From an uncultured Varibaculum sp. (lineage in GTDB: Bacteria > Actinomycetota > Actinomycetes > Actinomycetales > Actinomycetaceae), in NCBI RefSeq assembly GCF_902489465.1, contig NZ_CABTZZ010000012.1, positions 1 through 61,533 of the forward strand: a stretch of DNA of 61,533 nt, read 5' to 3'. Under the pieces are notes generated by a model, which did not search any database, had not been told where the DNA came from, and saw nothing but the letters and a program-made list of their open reading frames with translations. The translations under genes and the position numbers were made by a program. This document shows positions 43,150 through 50,340 of this stretch, one piece after another (the first letter of the stretch is position 1; every line of letters begins with the position of its first letter).

Positions 43150-43912
43150 AGCGCTTTGCCCCCTTTCGCAAACTTAAACACATCACCATTGAGGGAGTAA
43201 CCAGCCAGGCGGAAACTCGCCCTGAACTTAGCAGGCTAGCCGCTTTCCGCGCCTCGCGTCTGCCTGGTTCCCGCTCCGTTTGCGGGATCTGCGAAAACCA
43301 TTTTAGCAGGTGGGCAACTTCGCGATCTATACCACACATAATATGGGGCGAAACCAAAAGAGCGCACTGCGGAGAGCGCAATTTCGTACGAGTTTGTTGG
43401 GCTACTTCCTCGGTTAAGTAATCATCTACCCAGGCGAAACTGGCGGCTCCGGCAGCAGACATAACTTCGGGAAACTTTGCTCGCGGGTCACCGTTAGGGC
43501 AGCGCACCCAGGGAAGATTCTTCGAAATACCCAGCAGGGGGGAAAGATGCTGATTAGCCCACTGATTCCAGGAGGTCGCCCACCGCACTTCGAAATATTT
43601 GCCAAGTTCCCGCAGGCGCGAGCCCAGAAGGCGGGATAGCACCACATTAACGTTAAAGGAATTATCTGGTTGTAGATGTACCAAGTGGGCACGCAGCAGC
43701 GGATTGAGGATACGCCGGTTTGCCCTCCCCCACAGGTTTAGCGGCCCATCTACGTCCAGGAACAGAATCGGCTGCCCTATAGAGGTTTCCCGGTGAGCAC
43801 TATCTTTAGCACCAGCATGGTCGGTAGATTTAATTTGCGAGGACGAAGCCTCATCAGCAGCATGAGTTATCTCAGGTCGTAACCCGATCTTTCCCTCCGC
43901 TACTGCACTCAC
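43142..43912 (-). CDS. HAD-like domain protein
   Basis: A 256-residue protein with an N-terminal polar leader (~45 residues) followed by the HAD nucleophile motif LFLDVDGPLN near residues 48-57. The remaining motifs (SRLLGSRLRELGKYFEVRWATSW, and FAWVDDYLTEE) fit the small HAD group annotated as HAD domain in Swiss-Army-Knife RNA-repair proteins, so a phosphatase acting on nucleic-acid ends is a possible role; this is from memory of the motif pattern. Start is GTG at 43912 with AAGGAGG 4 nt upstream. It overlaps and is coupled to the 779-residue protein gene. Confidence 0.72.
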   Translation of the reverse strand: MSAVAEGKIGLRPEITHAADEASSSQIKSTDHAGAKDSAHRETSIGQPILFLDVDGPLNLWGRANRRILNPLLRAHLVHLQPDNSFNVNVVLSRLLGSRLRELGKYFEVRWATSWNQWANQHLSPLLGISKNLPWVRCPNGDPRAKFPEVMSAAGAASFAWVDDYLTEEVAQQTRTKLRSPQCALLVSPHIMCGIDREVAHLLKWFSQIPQTEREPGRREARKAASLLSSGRVSAWLVTPSMVMCLSLRKGAKRYG

Positions 43913-43939
43913 GTATCCTCCTTACGCTCTCACCTCTAC

Positions 43940-43945
43940 ATTATA
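43940..43945 (-). promoter_or_regulatory. Candidate -10 element for the HAD operon
   Basis: On the minus strand TATAAT occurs at 43945-43940, about 28 nt before the GTG start, and a second TATAAT lies just upstream. No good -35 was seen at the right spacing. Confidence 0.35.
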
Positions 43946-44082
43946 GCGAGATTATAAGCAGCGGAGGTAATGAAAGGATCTTTTAACCCGGGAGCATATG
44001 ATCAGTCAAAAGACTGCCCTAATCTGCAGGCTACCAGCCTCGCCGGGCAAGAATGGACGCAGAGGCTAGCTGTGCACGGGGA

Positions 44083-44120
44083 TTACTTGCTGTTAAAGGT
44101 AAATTTCCTTTTCCCCGTCC
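44083..44120 (-). repeat. Second copy of the clpC 3' end (attachment-like repeat)
   Basis: This 38 bp stretch matches 44991-45027, the last codons and stop of clpC, with one substitution and one inserted T. The two copies are direct repeats that flank the toxin-antitoxin pair. It is not translated in the clpC frame here. Confidence 0.8.
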
Positions 44121-44168
44121 CTTCGTGCAGTATTGATCCACCTAGTCTAAGCGTGCCCAGTTATCTTT

Positions 44169-44474
44169 CTAGGCGACGCGGATACGGGCGTCACCGCGGA
44201 CGAACTCTACCGCGAGCCCTCCCCCCACGGCCTCCAGATAACCCCTGATAGTGCCAACTTTGGTGCTTTCTAAATCTCCGCGTTCAATCTTGGAAACCTG
44301 TCGCTGCGAAACCCCGATACGTGCGGCCAGTTGCTGCTGCGTTAGTCCGGACGCTTCCCGCAGTTCTCGCAGTTTATAGGCGCGCACTTCCGCCATCATC
44401 CGTTGCTTATGAGAATCAACTAAAGTTCTGTCCACCGGATGTTCCGCTAGAAAATCCTCTAAAGTTACAGTCAT
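44169..44474 (-). CDS. HigA-like antitoxin with XRE helix-turn-helix
   Basis: A 101-residue protein with a leading 35-residue segment and a Cro/C1-type HTH (LREASGLTQQQLAARIGVSQRQVSKIERG). The C-terminal part (YLEAVGGGLAVEFV) is typical of antitoxins encoded after RelE/HigB-type toxins. AGGAGG lies 7 nt before its ATG, inside the toxin gene's last codons; the genes are separated by one nucleotide. It should neutralise the toxin and repress the operon through the palindrome upstream. The toxin-first order is HigBA-like. Confidence 0.9.
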   Translation of the reverse strand: MTVTLEDFLAEHPVDRTLVDSHKQRMMAEVRAYKLRELREASGLTQQQLAARIGVSQRQVSKIERGDLESTKVGTIRGYLEAVGGGLAVEFVRGDARIRVA

Positions 44475-44475
44475 T

Positions 44476-44829
44476 TCACTTCCTCCTTCGCAACTGTTCT
44501 AGATGCCGGTCATAAAGCTCGTCAGCAATAGGGATATTCTTTCGGTACCAGCGTTGCCACTGCCCTGACTTATCCCCAGCAACTAACAAGATAGCTTGCC
44601 GAATAGGGTCAAAAGCGAACAGAATTCTGATTTCGCTCTTGCCACTAGAGCCTGGACGCAGCTCTTTCATATTCTGATGCCGAGAACCTGAAATCCGGTC
44701 TACCAGAGGTCTGCCCAGCGCCGGACCTTGCTCTTGCAGTATCTCCAAAGCCGCAACGACCTGTGCGCGCGAGTTTTCGTCGAGCGTTACCAGCCATTCG
44801 GCTACCAGCTCAACATCAACCGTCCACAC
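44476..44829 (-). CDS. HigB-like type II toxin (RelE superfamily)
   Basis: A 117-residue protein of the phage-derived Gp49-like/HigB group of ribosome-dependent mRNA endonucleases. Features are the N-terminal helix EWLVTLDENSRAQVVAALEIL, the central GRPLVDRISGSRHQNMKELRPGS block and FAFDPIRQAILLVAGDKSGQWQRWY near the C-terminus. It starts at a GTG with no Shine-Dalgarno sequence, only about 10 nt after the operator palindrome, so it may be poorly or leaderlessly translated. It is the first gene of the pair, and the cassette lies directly behind clpC between two copies of the clpC 3' end. Confidence 0.87.
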   Translation of the reverse strand: MWTVDVELVAEWLVTLDENSRAQVVAALEILQEQGPALGRPLVDRISGSRHQNMKELRPGSSGKSEIRILFAFDPIRQAILLVAGDKSGQWQRWYRKNIPIADELYDRHLEQLRRRK

Positions 44830-44838
44830 ACTAACAGT

Positions 44839-44858
44839 TTAGAACTTATAGGTTCTAA
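44839..44858. promoter_or_regulatory. Operator palindrome of the toxin-antitoxin operon
   Basis: TTAGAAC (44839-44845) and GTTCTAA (44852-44858) are perfect inverted repeats with a 6 nt spacer. On the minus strand the site covers a TATAAG -10-like element just before the toxin start, the usual position for antitoxin autoregulation. Confidence 0.6.
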
Positions 44859-44990
44859 CTTCAAGGGTCAGACAGGTTTACAAAGTTATCCTCACTTACA
44901 GGTTAACTGCCCCTATATCAAAGCGCGGGCAGGGACACCGAAAATATATCCGGAAGGACAACTTACGGGGGAGAGACAAGTAGGTGCAGT

Positions 44991-45027
44991 TTACTTGCCG
45001 TTAAAGGTAAATTCCTTTTCCCCGTCC
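44991..45027 (-). repeat. clpC-terminal copy of the flanking repeat
   Basis: The last 37 bp of clpC, including the stop codon, form the right-hand copy of the direct repeat at 44083-44120. The 870 bp between the copies carries only the toxin-antitoxin pair. Confidence 0.8.
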
Positions 45028-47465
45028 TCGCCCTCGCGTACATCCACCACGATTTCTTGACCCGGCTCGATATCTCCGAAAAGAATCTTTTCGCTGAGGG
45101 CGTCCTCGATATCGCGCTGGATAGTCCGCCGCAAAGGGCGTGCCCCCAACACGGGATCGAAACCGCGAGTGGCTAGTTCTTCGCGAGCTGCATCGGTGAG
45201 CTTTAGGGTCATATCTTGCTCTTGGGTGCGCTCTTGCAGTTTAGTGATCATCAAGTCCACAATCTCGCGGATTTCTTCCATACCCAGTTGCGGGAACACG
45301 ATTACTTCGTCCACACGGTTGAGGAATTCCGGACGGAACTGCTGCTTGAGTTCTTCCTGAACCCGATTCTTCATCCGCTGATAAGAACCGACCTGGTCAT
45401 TATCGACCTGGAAACCGGTTTGCACCCCTTTATTGATTTCGCGGGTGCCCAGGTTGGTGGTCATGATGATTACGGTGTTCTTGAAGTCAACCATCCGCCC
45501 TTGGGAATCAGTAAGCCGCCCATCTTCTAGCACCTGCAAGAGAGTGTTGAAAATATCGGCGTGGGCTTTTTCGATCTCGTCAAAGAGCACCACTGAGAAA
45601 GGTTTGCGGCGCACCTTTTCGGTCAGCTGCCCGCCCTCGTCATAGCCGACATATCCGGGAGGTGCCCCAAATAGGCGTGAGGAAGTATGTTTTTCCCCGA
45701 ACTCCGACATATCCAGCTGGATTAGCGCTGACTCGTCACCGAACAGGAACTCGGCCAAAGTCTTCGCCAACTCGGTTTTACCCACCCCGGTGGGGCCGGC
45801 AAAGATAAAGGAGCCGCCGGGACGATTCGGGTCTTTAAGCCCTGCGCGCGTCCTGCGAATAGATTTCGAAAGCGCACTGACCGCCTCGTTTTGGCCGATA
45901 ACCCGCTTGTGCAGCTCATCTTCCATATGCAGCAGTTTCGCGCTTTCCTTTTCAGTCAGCTTAAACACCGGGATGCCGGTAGACATCGCCAAAATTTCCG
46001 CGATAGCATCTTCATCAACCGTACCGATCCGGTCACCTTCCCCGGACTTCCAGTCAGCCTCCAACTGGGCGCGTTTTTCGCCAAGTTGCTTTTCCTCATC
46101 ACGCAGGCGCGCGGCCTTCTCGAAATCTTGGGCATCAATCGCGGCCTCTTTATCCCGGCGCGCCTCATTGATTTTTTCGTCCATTTCCCGAATCTCGGGA
46201 GGAGCGGTCATGCGGTGGATCCGCAGGCGCGCCCCGGCCTCGTCAATCAAATCGATGGCCTTATCAGGCAGGTAGCGATCCGAAATATAACGGTCAGACA
46301 AAGAGGCTGCCGCCCGAATCGCATCATCGGTAATGATTACCCGGTGGTGCGCCTCGTAACGGTCACGCAAACCAGTCAGAATCTTTACCGTGTCCTCCAC
46401 GCTGGGTTGTTCTACCTGCACCGGCTGGAAGCGCCGCTCCAAGGCCGCATCTTTTTCAATATATTTACGGTATTCCTCGGTGGTGGTAGCCCCAATGGTC
46501 TGCAATTCCCCCCGCGCGAGCATCGGTTTAAGGATGGAGGCGGCATCGATCGCGCCCTCGGCGGCTCCGGCACCCACCAGGGTGTGGATCTCGTCGATGA
46601 ATAGAATAATGTCCCCGCGAGTGCGGATTTCTTTCAGAACTTTCTTCAAGCGTTCCTCGAAGTCGCCGCGGTAACGCGATCCGGCGATCAACGACCCCAT
46701 ATCCAGGGAGTAAATGTGCTTGTCTTTCAGGGTTTCGGGAACGTCTCCGCGCACAATCGCCTGCGCAAGTCCCTCTACTACTGCGGTTTTACCCACCCCG
46801 GGTTCCCCGATCAGCACCGGGTTGTTTTTGGTGCGCCGCGAAAGGATCTGCATTACCCGTTCCATCTCGTTGACGCGCCCGATCACCGGATCTAGTTTGT
46901 TTTCCCGCGCCGCCTCCGAAAGGTTCCGTCCAAACTGGTCGAGGATGGCTGAACCTGACTTTTGCGGCTTCTGGGTGCCGGTACCAACCCCCACGGTTTC
47001 TCCGCCCGCTTCGTTTTGCCCCGCTCCCGGGTAACCGGAGAGCAGGTGAATCACGTTTTGGCGAATACTTCCCAGGTCAGCACCCAGGTTGGTGAGCACC
47101 TGGTTGGCGACGCCTTCGCCCTCGCGAATCAGCCCCAAGAGGATATGCTCGGTACCAATATAGTTGTGCCCCAGCTGCAGGGCTTCCCGCATCGACAGTT
47201 CTAAGACTTTCTTGGCGCGCGGAGTAAAGGGGATATGGTCTTTCGAATCGTTCTCGCCCTTGCCGATGATCTCAATGACCTGATCGCGCACGCCCTCGAG
47301 GGAAATGTTCGCCATTTCCAATGCTTTCGCGGCGACGCCTTCGCCCTCGCGGATCAGCCCCAAGAGGATATGTTCGGTACCGATATAGTTATGCTCCAGG
47401 CTGCGTGCCTCATCTTGCGCCAGCACCACTACCCGGCGCGCCCGATCTGTAAAGCGTTCGAACAT
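44991..47465 (-). CDS. clpC: ATP-dependent Clp protease ATP-binding subunit ClpC
   Basis: An 824-residue Hsp100 unfoldase that delivers proteins to ClpP. Two N-terminal Clp repeats (residues ~1-145) precede the first AAA+ module with Walker A GEPGVGKTA, a middle coiled-coil region with a UVR-like segment (KDFEKAARLRDEEKQ) and the second AAA+ module with GPTGVGKTELAKTLAE and a C-terminal D2-small domain. Length is standard. AAGGAG lies 4 nt before the ATG. A ClgR-type site lies about 200 nt upstream. Its last codons form one copy of the repeat flanking the toxin-antitoxin pair. clpP is not in the window. Confidence 0.96.
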   Translation of the reverse strand: MFERFTDRARRVVVLAQDEARSLEHNYIGTEHILLGLIREGEGVAAKALEMANISLEGVRDQVIEIIGKGENDSKDHIPFTPRAKKVLELSMREALQLGHNYIGTEHILLGLIREGEGVANQVLTNLGADLGSIRQNVIHLLSGYPGAGQNEAGGETVGVGTGTQKPQKSGSAILDQFGRNLSEAARENKLDPVIGRVNEMERVMQILSRRTKNNPVLIGEPGVGKTAVVEGLAQAIVRGDVPETLKDKHIYSLDMGSLIAGSRYRGDFEERLKKVLKEIRTRGDIILFIDEIHTLVGAGAAEGAIDAASILKPMLARGELQTIGATTTEEYRKYIEKDAALERRFQPVQVEQPSVEDTVKILTGLRDRYEAHHRVIITDDAIRAAASLSDRYISDRYLPDKAIDLIDEAGARLRIHRMTAPPEIREMDEKINEARRDKEAAIDAQDFEKAARLRDEEKQLGEKRAQLEADWKSGEGDRIGTVDEDAIAEILAMSTGIPVFKLTEKESAKLLHMEDELHKRVIGQNEAVSALSKSIRRTRAGLKDPNRPGGSFIFAGPTGVGKTELAKTLAEFLFGDESALIQLDMSEFGEKHTSSRLFGAPPGYVGYDEGGQLTEKVRRKPFSVVLFDEIEKAHADIFNTLLQVLEDGRLTDSQGRMVDFKNTVIIMTTNLGTREINKGVQTGFQVDNDQVGSYQRMKNRVQEELKQQFRPEFLNRVDEVIVFPQLGMEEIREIVDLMITKLQERTQEQDMTLKLTDAAREELATRGFDPVLGARPLRRTIQRDIEDALSEKILFGDIEPGQEIVVDVREGEDGEKEFTFNGK

Positions 47466-47660
47466 TTTACTCCTTGACCTTTGGAGAGGATTCTTTCGGT
47501 TAGGGAATTGACTCCACTATGTACATTATTAGGTTTTTCCCCGTGCCCTCGCTTGGTTTCACTACCGGCTAAGGTTATTTTTTTACGAGGACGAGGACGT
47601 CGCAGCGAGGAAATAGGGCATCTACCGGACTCAGGGGAGCACCTTTGGAATCTTAGGGTT

Positions 47661-47671
47661 CGCCCAGAGCG
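47661..47671. promoter_or_regulatory. ClgR-type operator upstream of clpC
   Basis: The 11 bp CGCCCAGAGCG fits the CGC-Y-N-A-N-R-GCG core of the actinobacterial ClgR activator, which I recall controls clpC and clpP genes in related organisms. It sits 196 bp before the clpC start, in the gap behind the rhomboid gene, so a long 5' UTR would be needed. Confidence 0.5.
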
Positions 47672-47688
47672 GGGTTGGCTGGTTTTTC

Positions 47689-48402
47689 TCAGATATAGCA
47701 GGCCACGGTAATCACCAGCAGTAATGTTACCGATAGCAGGGTGACCAGTATATTTCCGATAATTTGCGTGCGTTTAACGGTGGCGGTGGCTCGCTGTCGA
47801 TCCACCACGTCCGGCAGGCCTGTCCCCAGTTTTTTCCGTCCCCGTCTACCGGAGATCACGCCCACCAGGCGCAGCGCCCATCCGATAAGCGCTCCCACCA
47901 GGGCGCCCCCTAAGTGTCCTTGCCAAGAGACATTAGGGATGACGAATCCGATCAGCAGGTTAATTATTAGCAACCCACCCAGAGCGCTGGAGGAGCCGTG
48001 TAGGTTGCGAGTATAGACGAATACTCCCGCACATAATCCCAACACTGCTCCAGAGGCGCCGACTACCGCCTGCTGCTGCCCGGTAATCAGTGCCCACACC
48101 AGGGTGCCGAGCGATCCTCCCCAGGCAGAGAGCAGGTAGATAAGTAGGATCTGATAGTTGCTAATCACCCGGCGAGCGAGCTCACCCAGGATGTACAAGA
48201 ACGCCATATTAGACGCTAAATGCACGATCCCGCCATGCAGGAAGGCTGCGGTCAAAAACCGCCAGGGCTGAGTGAACCCCAAGCCGGGATAGAACAGAAA
48301 CTGCTCTACCAGGCTCGGAGCTAACCATGAGGCCACATAGACAATCCCGCAGGCAATGATGAGGGCGTTGATTACATTGACGCGCTGCTTAGAGTTCGTC
48401 AT
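47689..48402 (-). CDS. Rhomboid family intramembrane serine protease
   Basis: A 237-residue protein with about six membrane helices in the rhomboid core. The catalytic serine is in VGASGAV (S117) and the catalytic histidine in SWQGHLGGALVG (H163); the loop-1 region and the oxyanion-hole elements HGGIVHLASNM (with N65) are also present. After the core there is a basic linker and one extra C-terminal helix (residues ~212-236). It cleaves membrane-embedded substrates, unknown here. It lies 49 nt behind the cyclophilin gene on the same strand and probably shares its transcript. Confidence 0.92.
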   Translation of the reverse strand: MTNSKQRVNVINALIIACGIVYVASWLAPSLVEQFLFYPGLGFTQPWRFLTAAFLHGGIVHLASNMAFLYILGELARRVISNYQILLIYLLSAWGGSLGTLVWALITGQQQAVVGASGAVLGLCAGVFVYTRNLHGSSSALGGLLIINLLIGFVIPNVSWQGHLGGALVGALIGWALRLVGVISGRRGRKKLGTGLPDVVDRQRATATVKRTQIIGNILVTLLSVTLLLVITVACYI

Positions 48403-48451
48403 TTGTCCCGATGATTATTTTTGCCACCACTGAATTGGTGCAAACCACAGC

Positions 48452-48961
48452 TTATTCGCTGATTTCGATGGATTCGATGATGATGTCATCGAGCGGACGG
48501 TCACGTCCGTCGGTGCTCACCGCGGCGATCGCGTCGACTACCTCGCGCGATGCCTGGTCGGTTACTTTACCGAATACGGTGTGTTTGCCGTTTAGCCATT
48601 CGGTGGGCACCTGGGTGATGAAGAACTGGGATCCGTTGGTTCCCGGACCGGCATTGGCCATTCCCAGCACGTAGGGTTCATTGAAAGTCAGTTCCGGTAC
48701 GATCTCGTCCCCGAAACGGTAACCGGGGCCACCGGTGCCGTTACCGAGGGGATCGCCGGTCTGAATCATGAATCCCTGGATTACGCGGTGAAAAATCACC
48801 CCGTCGTAAAGGGGTTCATTGGATTTAAGTCCGGTAGCCGGGTTTTGCCATTCTCGTCCGCCAGTGGCTAGACCTTTGAAGTTGTTTACCGTAATCGGAG
48901 TTTTATCCGCAAATAGTTCGACTTTAATGTCGCCTTTTGAAGTGTGAATTGTTGCTTCCAT
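48452..48961 (-). CDS. Peptidyl-prolyl cis-trans isomerase, cyclophilin type
   Basis: A 169-residue cyclophilin without signal peptide, so cytoplasmic, speeding up proline isomerisation in folding proteins. Conserved features are the active-site FHRVIQGFMIQTGD, GNGTGGPGY, AMANAGPGTNGSQFFIT in the form LGMANAGPGTNGSQFF, and LNGKHTVFGKV. AAGGA about 7 nt upstream supports the ATG. It diverges from the small membrane-protein gene at 49133 and is followed by the rhomboid gene. Confidence 0.95.
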   Translation of the reverse strand: MEATIHTSKGDIKVELFADKTPITVNNFKGLATGGREWQNPATGLKSNEPLYDGVIFHRVIQGFMIQTGDPLGNGTGGPGYRFGDEIVPELTFNEPYVLGMANAGPGTNGSQFFITQVPTEWLNGKHTVFGKVTDQASREVVDAIAAVSTDGRDRPLDDIIIESIEISE

Positions 48962-49088
48962 AGTCCTTATCCTTTCATGAAAGCCAAATTACCGACACTC
49001 AAGCTTACCGAAGAGTAGCTAAATCTGGGGCTATTCTTCCCACAAGCTAGGCGGTAACGTTTAGACTAAGAGAGTACAAGCTGTCGCT

Positions 49089-49109
49089 ACCGAAGCGGGG
49101 TGCTTCGGT
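49089..49109 (+). promoter_or_regulatory. Leader hairpin before the small membrane-protein gene
   Basis: ACCGAAGC (49089-49096) pairs perfectly with GCTTCGGT (49102-49109) around a 5 nt loop, about 23 nt before the start codon. It probably lies in the 5' UTR. Confidence 0.5.
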
Positions 49110-49132
49110 ATGCCTAAGATAAAGGAGCGAAC

Positions 49133-49642
49133 ATGAAGAAATGCTGCCCGTATAAGCTGCTCAAACAGGCACGGAGTTTGGCAGATCAAGGGAAAGATAT
49201 TGTTCTTGAGGGCGCTCAAGATCTGCAGGAAAAAGTTAGCAGTGAACTAGTACCGGGTGTAGAACATGCGGTAGACAATGTGCGTGACCAGTTCCATGAG
49301 GTAAAGAAGCATTCCGAGAAGTCTTTGAAGGAGGCTGCTAAGCAAGTGAAGAAACAATCAGCAGAAACATTTGGTAAACCGGAACCTAAGCGGGGGCGTA
49401 AGACTCTACTATTCCTGCTACTAGCTGCCGTTGCCGGTTGCGTTGGGTATGTACTGTACCGGCGTTCGCAACCAGTTGACGATCCGTGGGCAGAAGAGTA
49501 CTGGGAGGATGTAGAAGTGAGCGAATTCGATCCGCAGGAAGCAGCAGAAAAGGCTCAGGACAAGGCCAAAGAGGTTGCCGAGGACGTGGCCGATAAAGCC
49601 GATAAAGCTGTTGACGCAGTAAAAGACAAGGTTGAAAAGTAA
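49133..49642 (+). CDS. Small membrane-anchored helical protein of unknown function
   Basis: A 169-residue protein with a Cys pair at the start (KKCCPY), an amphipathic, charged helical segment (~8-80), one hydrophobic segment (about 90-109) and an acidic/Lys-Ala-rich C-terminal helix (EKAQDKAKEVAEDVADKADKAVDAVKDK, in parts) with apolipoprotein- or YtxH-like 11-residue periodicity. It could be a stress or envelope-associated protein, but I do not recognise a specific family. AAAGGAG 5 nt upstream gives a certain start. It is divergent from the cyclophilin gene and followed by a strong terminator. Confidence 0.8.
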   Translation: MKKCCPYKLLKQARSLADQGKDIVLEGAQDLQEKVSSELVPGVEHAVDNVRDQFHEVKKHSEKSLKEAAKQVKKQSAETFGKPEPKRGRKTLLFLLLAAVAGCVGYVLYRRSQPVDDPWAEEYWEDVEVSEFDPQEAAEKAQDKAKEVAEDVADKADKAVDAVKDKVEK

Positions 49643-49666
49643 CCCGTAAGTCATTCAAATAGTTAA

Positions 49667-49702
49667 CAATGCCCTCCCTGCCCAAGCAGGGAGGGCATTT
49701 TT
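49667..49702 (+). terminator. Terminator after the small membrane-protein gene
   Basis: A perfect 14 bp stem (49667-49680 with 49686-49699), a 5 nt loop and a run of five T make a textbook rho-independent terminator. Confidence 0.95.
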
Positions 49703-49783
49703 CTGCCATTTTGCTGCTGTAACCACGTGACGCCCCGGCACGGGTCTGGCTCGGTAACAAGCTACCCGCATACAACGCAAAGC

Positions 49784-49880
49784 GGGCCTAAGTTTTTCCT
49801 CCTGCCCAGAGTCCGGTAAATACCACGGGTATTTACCGGACTCTATGCCCACCGCGCCTGCTCGGATAAAACTTAGGCCC
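49784..49880 (+). repeat. Nested hairpin element 1
   Basis: The outer stem GGGCCTAAGTTTT (49784-49796) pairs perfectly with 49868-49880. An 11 nt left segment TCCTCCTGCCC (49797-49807) and a 23 nt right segment (49845-49867) are unpaired. The inner stem of 17 perfect pairs is 49808-49824 with 49828-49844, loop ACG. The unpaired segments, not the outer or inner stem sequences, recur in inverted form in element 2. Confidence 0.85.
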
Positions 49881-50071
49881 ACTTCACAGCGACATCCTTG
49901 TGCCGCTGCACATCTATTCAGTACGTAAGTGATTTAGAAGCTGCCAGACACGTATAAGACCTCCTACCGCACTCAATTTCGGGTTTAACAACAAGATGAC
50001 AACGGCGACATCAAAACGTTGGGTTGACGGTTCATAAGGGTCGCGGCCGGTAAAAAGGAACGACTGGAGGA

Positions 50072-50176
50072 GCGGGGGCAAAAGTTTTATCCGAGTGGGT
50101 GCGGTGGGCATAAGAATTTGGAAAACGTCGCTACGTTTTCCAAATTCTTGGGCAGGAGGAAAACTTTTGCCCCCGC
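50072..50176 (-). repeat. Nested hairpin element 2, inverted relative to element 1
   Basis: The outer stem of 17 perfect pairs is 50072-50088 with 50160-50176. The inner stem of 17 pairs is 50112-50128 with 50133-50149, with a CGCT tetraloop. Its left unpaired segment (50089-50111, 23 nt) equals the reverse complement of element 1's right segment with three differences; its right segment GGGCAGGAGG (50150-50159) equals the reverse complement of element 1's left segment. Confidence 0.85.
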
Positions 50177-50276
50177 AGACGCCACCTGAACCGTGCCAGA
50201 CCCTCCTTTTTCGCCAGCATTTTTAGTGGACTGCCGCCAGATTTTCAACCCCCCGAAAAAGGCACGGATACAAAGC

Positions 50277-50309
50277 CTCGGGGTCGGAAGCTTTACTTCC
50301 GACCCCGAG
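50277..50309 (-). terminator. Terminator of the giant surface-protein gene
   Basis: A perfect 14 bp stem (50277-50290 with 50296-50309) with a 5 nt loop lies 32 bp beyond the stop codon on the minus strand. Only a short T-containing tail follows. Confidence 0.8.
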
Positions 50310-50340
50310 ATCCTTCTAGCTATTTAGTTGTATGTCTTTC

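Larger units (their letters stand above)
49703..50276. other. Convergent intergenic region with two nested hairpin elements
   Basis: A roughly 570 bp gap between two gene 3' ends. It holds the two inverted, nested hairpin elements (described separately) with a 191 bp segment between them (49881-50071). No gene is convincing here: a 65-codon minus-strand open frame at 49914-50111 overlaps the second element and has no ribosome site. Confidence 0.7.

Noticed and set aside
44728..45060. Plus-strand open frame across the toxin start and the clpC end
   Set aside because: It is antisense to two well-supported genes and shows no protein-like features.
49914..50111. A 65-codon minus-strand open frame between the hairpin elements
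   Set aside because: It overlaps element 2, has no ribosome site and no recognisable domain.
49784..50176. Phase-variable promoter flanked by invertible repeats
   Set aside because: The elements are inverted, but both neighbouring genes end here rather than start, so an invertible promoter for them is unlikely; no invertase gene is nearby.
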